A model generated the notes under the pieces. The model saw nothing but the letters and a program-made list of their open reading frames with translations. It was not told the origin of the DNA and did no database searches. From positions 1-11,718 of the forward strand of contig JAHZHX010000063.1 of assembly GCA_019420065.1 (NCBI GenBank): a stretch of DNA of 11,718 nt. Reading direction: 5' to 3'. This DNA is from Clostridiales bacterium (lineage in GTDB: Bacteria > Bacillota > Clostridia > Christensenellales > Aristaeellaceae). The translations under genes were made by a program, and so were the position numbers. Each line of letters begins with the position of its first letter. Within the stretch, counting starts at the first letter, position 1. Shown in pieces: positions 6,084-11,718 of this stretch.

Positions 6084-6782
6084 ATGCATTACCGGTTTGC
6101 GATTTGCGACGACCGCGCCGAGGACGGAACGTATGTATTCCAGTTATGCCGCGAATGGGCGAAAAGGAACGGAGATGAAATAGACGCGGAGATCTTTCCG
6201 TCCGCGGAGGCGTTTCTTTTTCGCTATGCGGAGAAAAAGGACTTTGACGTTTTGCTCCTGGACGTTGAAATGAGCGGCATGGATGGCATTGCGCTGGCCA
6301 AGAATGTTCGCGCGGAGGACGAGGCGGTACAGATCGTGTTTGTGACGGGGTATTCGGATTATATTGCGCAGGGCTATGAAGTGGCGGCGCTGCATTATCT
6401 GATGAAACCAGTCAAACCGGAAAAATTTTTTGAGGTGCTGTCCCGGGCGGTGGAAAGGCTGCATCGCAGCGAGCCCATGCTCACGCTGGAAATGCCGGGG
6501 GAGACCGTCCGCGTTCCATTGAACGAGATCAGCTATCTGGATGTGCATCAGAATTATGTTACGGTGCATGCCCGGCGCGCCTATACCGTCAAACGTTCTT
6601 TGGGGGAGATGGAAACGGCGCTTGATGGCAGGTTTTTCCGGACAGGGCGTTCCTGCATTGTGAATTTGACCTGCATACGGCGGGTAAACCGCATGGAAGC
6701 GGAGCTGACGAACGGCGAAAAGATCCCCCTGCCCCGCGGTCAGTATGAAAAACTCAATCGGGCGATCATACGGCAGATATAA
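6084..6782 (+). CDS. LytTR-family response regulator (AgrA/LytR type)
   Basis: This 232-residue protein has a receiver domain (about 3-122) and a LytTR DNA-binding domain (about 135-232). The receiver has the acidic pair Asp9-Asp10, the phospho-acceptor Asp60 in LLLDVEMSGMDG, Thr88 in FVTGYSDY and Lys108 in LMKPVKP, so it should be phosphorylatable. The LytTR part shows ISYLDVHQNYVTVHA, FFRTGRSCIVNL, and a C-terminal block ending PRGQYEKLNRAI. LytTR proteins bind pairs of direct repeats about one helical turn wide and spaced two turns apart, as found at 7467-7500 before the transporter. GGAGG (6071-6075) lies 8 bases before the ATG. Its stop overlaps the ribosome site of the kinase gene, its likely partner. 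Confidence 0.94.
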   Translation: MHYRFAICDDRAEDGTYVFQLCREWAKRNGDEIDAEIFPSAEAFLFRYAEKKDFDVLLLDVEMSGMDGIALAKNVRAEDEAVQIVFVTGYSDYIAQGYEVAALHYLMKPVKPEKFFEVLSRAVERLHRSEPMLTLEMPGETVRVPLNEISYLDVHQNYVTVHARRAYTVKRSLGEMETALDGRFFRTGRSCIVNLTCIRRVNRMEAELTNGEKIPLPRGQYEKLNRAIIRQI

Positions 6783-6794
6783 GGAGAAAGCTTT

Positions 6795-7463
6795 ATGGCG
6801 TTGTTTTCCGGGATGATTGATAAACGCATAGCGGCTTATCAGCGCGAATTGATTGAAATTCATTATGCTGAGGTTGAAAACATGTACCGGCGGATGCGGG
6901 GATGGCGCCATGATTACCGCAGCCATATTCAGGTGCTGAAGGCGTATGCTGCAAATGGCGATATGGCAGCCATCAGCAGCTATTTGGACGAGCTGGAAAC
7001 CGATCTTGCGGCCGTCGATACCGTGGTTAAAACGGGCAATAAAATGGCGGACGCAATCCTGAACAGCAAAATTTCTTTGGCTATGTCGAAAAAGATTGCC
7101 GTGAACGCAGACGCAAGCATTCCGGTTGCGCTGCGTATATCCGAGCTGGATCTGTGCGTGATCCTGGGCAATCTGTTTGACAACGCCATTGAGGCCAGTA
7201 TGGCACTGCCGGAAAATGAGCGGCTGATTCGCGTATACATTGATATGAAGGGCGCGCAGCTGTATGTTTCCTTTACCAATTTTACGGCTTCTCAAAAATT
7301 GAAAAAACAGGGTGCGCGCTTTAAAAGTACGAAAGGCGAGGGGCATGGATTTGGCTTGCAGCGAATCGATGCTATCGTGGAACGTTTGGGCGGGTATATC
7401 AGCCGCAACAGTGAGGAAGGCGCGTTTACAACGGAGATTCTGCTGCCGCAGGAGAGTGCCTGA
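6795..7463 (+). CDS. Cytosolic GHKL histidine kinase without a sensor domain
   Basis: This 222-residue kinase is of the AgrC/CitA-like GHKL group. A helical start (1-35) leads into RHDYRSHIQ, in which His39 is the likely phospho-acceptor. The ATPase part has NLFDNAIEA (Asn130, N box) and GHGFGL (183-188, ATP lid). Typical relatives of about 430 residues carry six or more transmembrane helices before this point; here there are none, and AAGGAG (6781-6786) just before the ATG shows the start is genuine rather than a truncation. It lies 12 bases after the response regulator, so the two should be a cognate pair. Input must come from the cytoplasm or from a partner such as the downstream ABC exporter. 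The second half of the G region is short, but the catalytic features seem complete. Confidence 0.9.
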   Translation: MALFSGMIDKRIAAYQRELIEIHYAEVENMYRRMRGWRHDYRSHIQVLKAYAANGDMAAISSYLDELETDLAAVDTVVKTGNKMADAILNSKISLAMSKKIAVNADASIPVALRISELDLCVILGNLFDNAIEASMALPENERLIRVYIDMKGAQLYVSFTNFTASQKLKKQGARFKSTKGEGHGFGLQRIDAIVERLGGYISRNSEEGAFTTEILLPQESA

Positions 7464-7466
7464 TAA

Positions 7467-7500
7467 CAATTCATCCCCTGACTTGAGCAATTCATCCCCC
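7467..7500 (+). promoter_or_regulatory. Direct-repeat operator, likely LytTR binding site
   Basis: The 12-mer CAATTCATCCCC occurs at 7467-7478 and again, perfectly, at 7488-7499. The start-to-start distance is 21 bases, two turns of B-DNA. LytTR regulators (AgrA, ComE, PlnC types) bind paired direct repeats at this period just upstream of the -35 region. Relative to the promoter at 7505-7533 (start near 7540), the copies lie around -73 to -62 and -52 to -41, where activators of this family sit. The adjacent LytTR gene is the obvious candidate binder. No such repeat is seen before the regulator gene, so autoregulation through this site type is not evident. Confidence 0.7.
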
Positions 7501-7521
7501 GATTTACACAGTCGGGGGATG
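7493..7521 (+). other. Perfect 10-bp hairpin between kinase and ABC exporter genes
   Basis: CATCCCCCGA (7493-7502) pairs perfectly with TCGGGGGATG (7512-7521) around a 9-base loop. The left arm is part of the second operator repeat, and the right arm falls in the -35/-10 spacer of the exporter promoter. RNA reading through from the kinase would form a very stable stem, followed by TTGTGTTAT, a weak U-rich run. It could therefore be a partial terminator or attenuator, or an inverted third protein-binding half-site in the DNA. Confidence 0.6.
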
Positions 7522-7533
7522 TTGTGTTATGAT
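7505..7533 (+). promoter_or_regulatory. Promoter of the ABC exporter genes
   Basis: TATGAT (7528-7533, 5 of 6) with TG at 7525-7526 forms an extended -10. At 17 bases upstream lies TACACA (7505-7510), a 4-of-6 match to TTGACA, so the -35 is suboptimal, as expected for an activator-dependent promoter. Start would be near 7540. The ribosome site AGGTGAGG (7541-7548) would then lie almost at the 5' end of the message. Confidence 0.65.
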
Positions 7534-7551
7534 GAAAACGAGGTGAGGAAC

Positions 7552-9378
7552 ATGAGAAGAAAGAAACAGGAGCGCCCGGCCTACCATATGGGGCAAAATT
7601 GCGGCTACATGATCGGCAAGGCGTGGAGCGAGTGCAAAAGCGTGCTGTATATTGCGCTGGGGCTGATTTTGTGCGGCGTTGCGGAAAATCTGCTGGAGCT
7701 GTTCGTGATCCCGGCCATTTTGCAGGCGTTGGAGAGGGGCGCTGCGCCGACGGCGCTGACGCATTTGATTATGCTTTTTACCGCGGGGTTGATTTTTGTT
7801 TACGCGCTGAAGCGCTATTTGGATACAAACGCGATTTTTGGCCGCATTCAGGTGCGCAGGAGGTTATGCCAGGAGGTGCATATGGCTTTCTGCCGCACCT
7901 CCTTTCCCAATACGGAGGATCCTCAGTATCTTAAACAGATGGAAAAAGCGCATCAAAGCCTGAACAGCAATTCCGCTGCCGGCGAAGCCATTGTACAAAC
8001 AATGATCGATCTGACGGTATATATCATCAGCTTTATCATTTATCTGGCGGTATTGGCGCGGGTCGGCGCGGGCATTGTGGCGCTGACGCTTGCGCTGGCG
8101 GCGGGCGGATATGTTGCCGGCGAGCGAATCCGTGCCTGGCGCTATCAGCACCGTGAGGAAGAGGGCGTGCTGTGGCATCGCCTGGCGTATACGGTCAACC
8201 AGGGAAAAGATATAAAACTTGCCAAGGATATTCGCATCTTTGGCCTGGGCCCATGGCTGACGGAGCTGTATGACCAGACGGTGCGGCTGTATTATGATTT
8301 TACCGGAAAAAGCAGCCGCGTTTATTTGAAGGCGGATTTGCTGGACGTAGCGCTGACATTTTTGCGCAATGGCGCGGCCTATGGGTACCTATTGCATCAA
8401 ATATTGGATGGGAAAATGACGGCGGCGGAATTTGTATTGTATTTTACGGCGGTCAGCGGCTTTACCAACTGGGTTACAGGAATTTTTTCGGGATTTGGCG
8501 TTCTTCATCGGCAGAGCCTGGATATAGCGGCGATGCGTGAATTCATGGAAAAAAAGGAGCCTTTCCGCTTTGAGGACGGCAGCGCTTTGCCGGTAAGGGC
8601 CGGGCACCAGTATACGATTGAATTGAAGGACGTGTCCTTCCGCTATCCCGGCGCGGAGAAGGATACCATCTCGCATATGAACCTGACCATCCGCCCCGGA
8701 GAAAAGATTGCGGTTGTTGGCAATAACGGCGCGGGCAAAACCACGCTGATAAAGCTGATTTGCGGTTTGTATGATCCAACCGGAGGGCAGATACTGCTCG
8801 ACGGCCAGGATATCCGCGTTTTCAATCGACGGGACTATTATAAGCATTTTGCCGCGGTATTTCAGCAGTATTCCATTTTGGCCGGTACGGTAGCCGAAAA
8901 CGTGGCGCAAAGCTGTGAGAATATCGATCTTGCGCGCGTGTGGCAATGCTTGGAGCGCGCCGGGATTGCTGATAAGATCCGCTCCCTGCCGCAGCAGGAG
9001 AACACGCATTTGCTGCGGGAGGTATATCTGGATGCGCAGGATCTGTCCGGCGGCCAGGTTCAGCGGCTGATGCTGGCGCGCGCTCTGTATAAAAATGCGC
9101 CCGTGGTTGTGCTGGATGAGCCGACAGCGGCGCTTGATCCCATTGCGGAGAGCGATCTGTATCAAAAATATCATGAGCTGACGCGGCATTGCACCAGCGT
9201 ATATATTTCGCATCGCTTGGCTTCCACACGGTTTTGCGACCGTGTGCTCTTGCTGGAGAACGGCGGAATCTCTGAAGAGGGTACGCATGAAGAGCTGCTG
9301 GCGCGGGGCGGACGCTATGCCTATTTATTTGGCGTGCAAAGCCGGTACTATCAGGAGGGAGAGCTTGAGAATGTCTGA
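7552..9378 (+). CDS. ABC exporter half-transporter, subunit 1 (permease-ATPase fusion)
   Basis: This 608-residue protein is a type IV half-exporter. Six hydrophobic segments lie near residues 30-58, 67-87, 151-171, 172-190, 262-283 and 292-315. The ATPase domain has Walker A GNNGAGKT (390-397), Q-loop Gln438, signature LSGGQ (498-502), Walker B VVVLDEP with catalytic Glu523, and the H-loop His554 in YISHRL, so it should hydrolyse ATP. There is no N-terminal C39 peptidase domain, so it does not itself cleave a leader peptide. The start at 7552 is supported by AGGTGAGG; the frame stays open upstream to 7312 but overlaps the kinase there. It overlaps subunit 2 by 8 bases, suggesting a heterodimer. 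Cargo is unknown; peptides, antibiotics or lipids are possible for this family. Confidence 0.93.
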   Translation: MRRKKQERPAYHMGQNCGYMIGKAWSECKSVLYIALGLILCGVAENLLELFVIPAILQALERGAAPTALTHLIMLFTAGLIFVYALKRYLDTNAIFGRIQVRRRLCQEVHMAFCRTSFPNTEDPQYLKQMEKAHQSLNSNSAAGEAIVQTMIDLTVYIISFIIYLAVLARVGAGIVALTLALAAGGYVAGERIRAWRYQHREEEGVLWHRLAYTVNQGKDIKLAKDIRIFGLGPWLTELYDQTVRLYYDFTGKSSRVYLKADLLDVALTFLRNGAAYGYLLHQILDGKMTAAEFVLYFTAVSGFTNWVTGIFSGFGVLHRQSLDIAAMREFMEKKEPFRFEDGSALPVRAGHQYTIELKDVSFRYPGAEKDTISHMNLTIRPGEKIAVVGNNGAGKTTLIKLICGLYDPTGGQILLDGQDIRVFNRRDYYKHFAAVFQQYSILAGTVAENVAQSCENIDLARVWQCLERAGIADKIRSLPQQENTHLLREVYLDAQDLSGGQVQRLMLARALYKNAPVVVLDEPTAALDPIAESDLYQKYHELTRHCTSVYISHRLASTRFCDRVLLLENGGISEEGTHEELLARGGRYAYLFGVQSRYYQEGELENV

Positions 9379-11263
9379 AAACAAGGGAAAGAAACGCCTG
9401 TCCTTGCGGGAAGCGGCGGCTTATAATATGCGCGGCGTGCGCATCTGGTGGAAAGCGGCCCCGGCGCTTTTTATCGCGCAAGGCCTGACGAACGTATTGA
9501 CGGCGCTGTCGCCCTATGTTCCGCTGTATTTTACGGCAAGGCTGGTCAACGGTATTGCGGGCGGATACGAAGCAAAGCACTTATGGGGGTTGCTGGTGCT
9601 GCTGCTTGTATCCACGGCGGCGATGGGGGTGCTGACCGCGGTTGCCAAACGCCGGGAACAAACGCTTTCTGAGAGCATGCTGTATCCGATACGGCAGCGT
9701 ATGGTGTTCGAAAAGCTGCTGAAAATGGATTTTTGCGATGTGGATGCTCCTGAAACGCAGGCTTTGCTCACACAGATCGATCAGAACGAAAACTATATGG
9801 GCTGGGGCATGTCGCAGGTTTACTTTTCGTTTGGCAAGGCCGTTGCGGGAATATTCCGCATTATGGGCGCGGCGGCGCTGTCGGCAGCGCTGTTTATGCA
9901 GCCCGTTCGGGCAGAAAGTGGGCTGGCGTGGCTCAATCATCCCTTGTGCGCGGTGGGAATGCTGGGATTGCTGATCGTCACCACGGTGCTGTCGCCCTGG
10001 CTGAACAATCGGGCGGTAGCCTACTGGTCGCGCAACGATGGGCCGGCAGGAAATCGTTATTTCAGCTTTTTTTATTTTATTGGTATGGAGCAGCGCTTTC
10101 GCGGCATGGATATCCGCATGTATGAACAGGATCAATATATTCGCGACAAGGGGGAGGTTGAAATGTTTGAAGGGGGCTTTGGCCCCAATTCGTGGATCGG
10201 CAAAGCGGCGCGGGGACGTATGGGAGCGCTGACCGTGGCATCCGAGGCTGTCAACAGGCTTTTTACCGGTATAATTTATCTGTTTGTTGGCCTGAAGGCG
10301 GTTGGCGGCGCGTTTGGCGTGGGTTCGGTAACGCAGTATGTGGGCGCGTTGGCGGGGCTGGCGGATGGCATATCCACTTTGCTGTCAACGCTTGGCGGCA
10401 TGCGGGAAAATGCTGAATTCCTGCGCCCGGTCTACCGGCTGCTTGATATGCCAAACGCCATGTATCAGGGAAGCCTGACCACGGAAAAACGCGCGGACAG
10501 AAAATATGAGATTGAGTTTCGTGATGTATCCTTCAAATATCCTCACTCCGATGCCTGGGCGCTGCGACATATGTCGATCAAATTTCAGGTTGGCAGGCGC
10601 TTGGCGGTGGTGGGCGAGAATGGTTCGGGCAAAACGACCTTTATCAAGCTCCTGTGCCGACTGTACGATCCCACGGAGGGGCAGATACTTCTTAATGGCA
10701 TTGATATTCGCAAATACCGTTATGATGATTATTTGGCGCTGTTTTCTGTTGTGTTTCAGGATTTTAAGCTATTGTCGCTGCCTTTGGGGCAAAATGTAGC
10801 CGCGGCGGCCGAGTATGACCGGGAACGCGCGCGGCAGTGTCTGGAAAAAGCGGGGTTTGGCGAGCGCTTGGCGTGGATGCCCCAGGGGCTGGATACATAC
10901 TTGTATCGTGACTTTATGGAAGAAGGGGTGGAGGTATCCGGCGGCGAGGCGCAGAAAATTGCTCTGGCCAGAGTGCTCTATCAGGATGCGCCCTTCATTG
11001 TGCTGGACGAGCCGACTGCGGCGCTTGACCCGGAGGCGGAGATGGAGATATATCACAAATTCAACGATATTGTGGAAGATAAAACAGCCGTTTATATCAG
11101 CCACCGGTTGTCTTCCTGCCGGTTCTGCGATGAAATAGCGGTATTTGACCATGGCAAAATGATTCAGCAGGGTACGCATGAAGCTCTGCTGAAGGAGGAA
11201 AATGGCAAGTATCATGCCTTGTGGGAGGCGCAGGCCCGGTATTATCGAAAAGAACAGGCATAA
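9371..11263 (+). CDS. ABC exporter half-transporter, subunit 2 (permease-ATPase fusion)
   Basis: This 630-residue partner of the preceding gene has hydrophobic segments near 27-58, 70-92, 152-176, 190-212, 296-313 and 318-340. Its ATPase domain has Walker A GENGSGKT (415-422), signature VSGGE (522-526, with Glu replacing the usual Gln), Walker B FIVLDEP with Glu547, and the H-loop His578 in YISHRL. Both subunits keep the catalytic glutamate, so no site is obviously degenerate. The ATG overlaps the end of subunit 1 (8 bases shared). AGGAGG (9353-9358) is 12 bases before it, rather far; an in-frame TTG at 9365 has better spacing and would add two residues. Co-translation of the overlapping genes points to equal amounts and a heterodimer. 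A terminator hairpin starts 3 bases after the stop. Confidence 0.93.
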   Translation: MSENKGKKRLSLREAAAYNMRGVRIWWKAAPALFIAQGLTNVLTALSPYVPLYFTARLVNGIAGGYEAKHLWGLLVLLLVSTAAMGVLTAVAKRREQTLSESMLYPIRQRMVFEKLLKMDFCDVDAPETQALLTQIDQNENYMGWGMSQVYFSFGKAVAGIFRIMGAAALSAALFMQPVRAESGLAWLNHPLCAVGMLGLLIVTTVLSPWLNNRAVAYWSRNDGPAGNRYFSFFYFIGMEQRFRGMDIRMYEQDQYIRDKGEVEMFEGGFGPNSWIGKAARGRMGALTVASEAVNRLFTGIIYLFVGLKAVGGAFGVGSVTQYVGALAGLADGISTLLSTLGGMRENAEFLRPVYRLLDMPNAMYQGSLTTEKRADRKYEIEFRDVSFKYPHSDAWALRHMSIKFQVGRRLAVVGENGSGKTTFIKLLCRLYDPTEGQILLNGIDIRKYRYDDYLALFSVVFQDFKLLSLPLGQNVAAAAEYDRERARQCLEKAGFGERLAWMPQGLDTYLYRDFMEEGVEVSGGEAQKIALARVLYQDAPFIVLDEPTAALDPEAEMEIYHKFNDIVEDKTAVYISHRLSSCRFCDEIAVFDHGKMIQQGTHEALLKEENGKYHALWEAQARYYRKEQA

Positions 11264-11266
11264 GAA

Positions 11267-11297
11267 AAGGAGCCGCATCATTGCAATGCGGCTCCTT
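11267..11297. terminator. Bidirectional terminator hairpin
   Basis: AAGGAGCCGCAT (11267-11278) pairs perfectly with ATGCGGCTCCTT (11286-11297) around a 7-base loop. It lies between the convergent exporter and OB-fold-like genes. On the minus strand the stem is followed by TTCTTAT after CCTT, a usable U-run, so it terminates the leftward gene well. On the plus strand the tail (GCCGGAAA) is poor, so rightward termination relies mainly on the stem. Confidence 0.85.
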
Positions 11298-11314
11298 GCC
11301 GGAAATGGTTGGAA

Positions 11315-11718
11315 TCAGTTGCCTTTTACCACGCTGGTCAGCGTGCAGCCTTTGTCGAATTCGATGGTGCCCTTATAGTTTTTGATGGTGCCATTCACGG
11401 TGATGGTATCGCCCACGGCCAGCGTTTCCGCGCCATCGCCGGAGAGGCGGTAGCACTGAATGGCATAATCGTTCATGCCGCCCACAACGATGGTCACGGT
11501 GATGTTTTTGTAGTCCGGGCTCCAGGCGGTATCGATGCTGGAGATCACGCCGGTCAGGGTGGAGGCGGATGTCATCGCCAGCCCCTCTTCCAATGCATAA
11601 GCGCCGATCGCGGTACGCACATCGTTGGCGCTGTCTGCGGGAATCAGCACGCAGCCCTTGTCAAACTCAATGGTGCCTTTATAGTTCTTGATGGTACCGG
11701 CAACGGCGATCTCATCGC
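11315..11718 (-). CDS. C-terminal part of a repeat-containing protein, probably OB-fold-like and extracellular (cut by window edge)
   Basis: The visible 133 residues plus stop are the end of a longer protein entering from the right edge. GTIKNYKGTIEFDKGC occurs twice, identically, 102 residues apart. Between them lie LTGVISSIDTAWSPDYKNIT, TIVVGG, IQCYRLSGDGAETLAVGDTI and TVNGTIKN. The strand pattern (TGVISSID..., ITVTIVVG, IQCYRL, VGDTITVNGTI, GTIEFDKGCTL) fits a nucleic-acid-binding-like OB fold of the type repeated at the ends of some Clostridia secreted proteins. The window cuts off the N-terminus, so a signal peptide or catalytic domain cannot be judged. Ile/Val/Thr/Gly-rich strands and one Cys per repeat unit are notable. 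Function is unknown. An internal GTG at 11650 is not a start, since the frame stays open to the edge. Confidence 0.8.
   Translation of the reverse strand, partial: DEIAVAGTIKNYKGTIEFDKGCVLIPADSANDVRTAIGAYALEEGLAMTSASTLTGVISSIDTAWSPDYKNITVTIVVGGMNDYAIQCYRLSGDGAETLAVGDTITVNGTIKNYKGTIEFDKGCTLTSVVKGN
11345..11698 (-). repeat. Two copies of a 48-base coding repeat, 306 bases apart
   Basis: The segments 11345-11392 and 11651-11698 encode the identical 16-residue block GTIKNYKGTIEFDKGC. They differ at 7 of 48 bases, all in third codon positions and all silent. The 306-base (102-codon) period marks the length of one protein domain repeat. Confidence 0.85.

Noticed and set aside
6144..7490. Open frame of 448 codons on the minus strand opposite the response regulator and kinase
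   Set aside because: It spans two well-supported genes and their junction, has no domain pattern and no convincing ribosome site, and is a shadow frame.
7312..7551. Upstream extension of the first ABC exporter gene by 80 codons
   Set aside because: It would overlap the kinase 3' end in another frame and include the operator and promoter; AGGTGAGG just before 7552 and the normal N-terminus of the family favour the shorter start.
7464..7551. Hidden precursor peptide gene for the exporter
   Set aside because: The gap of 88 bases holds repeats, hairpin and promoter; the only ATG-started frame with any length (7519) runs in frame into the exporter and lacks a spaced ribosome site.
8389..9288. 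Open frame of 299 codons on the minus strand opposite the first ABC exporter gene
   Set aside because: The sense strand encodes a complete ATPase domain; the antisense product has no recognisable features.
1..11718. CRISPR array, tRNA, rRNA, insertion sequence or attachment sites
   Set aside because: No regularly spaced repeat arrays, no cloverleaf or rRNA-like stretches, and no transposase, integrase or terminal inverted repeats were seen on either strand.

Overview
The window looks like chromosomal DNA from a moderately GC-rich (about 55% by eye), endospore-forming Clostridia-class Firmicute. The support is a HrcA/CIRCE-controlled groESL operon, a compact spoVAC-spoVAD-spoVAE sporulation operon, strong AGGAGG-type ribosome binding sites and sigma-A promoters with extended -10 elements. 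I cannot name a genus from the sequence. Genes are packed tightly. The longest stretch without a gene is about 265 bases (543-807), and it holds the CIRCE element and two divergent promoters.

Layout. (1) 1-660, minus strand: the start of groEL (running off the left edge), groES, a CIRCE operator and the groESL promoter. (2) 747-3948, plus strand: a promoter, mutY (A/G adenine glycosylase), birA (biotin-protein ligase without a repressor domain), a secreted protein of unknown function with its own promoter at the end of birA, and a HAD-IB phosphatase. (3) 3949-6014, minus strand: the DPA-channel operon. A 38-codon unannotated small ORF comes first, then spoVAC, spoVAD and spoVAE, preceded by a plausible forespore (sigma-G/sigma-F type) promoter. 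Its last stop codon abuts the HAD stop codon with no base between. (4) 6046-11297, plus strand: an accessory-type module with a LytTR response regulator, a GHKL histidine kinase lacking any membrane sensor domain, and two half-size ABC exporter genes overlapping by 8 bases. A 12-base sequence repeated at a 21-base period lies just upstream of the exporter promoter, as expected for a LytTR operator. The module ends in a 12-bp bidirectional terminator hairpin. (5) 11315-11718, minus strand: the C-terminal end of a protein with about 102-residue repeats, running off the right edge.

How the genes work together. The spoVA products take up dipicolinic acid during sporulation and release it at germination. 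The regulator/kinase pair very probably controls the heterodimeric exporter through the repeats at 7467-7500. As the kinase has no transmembrane segment, the transporter or a cytoplasmic signal may supply the input. No peptide precursor, maturation enzyme or immunity gene is visible, so the exported substrate is unknown. The items most worth a second look are the exporter operator/hairpin, the transporter-linked sensorless kinase, and the small ORF that leads the spoVA operon.
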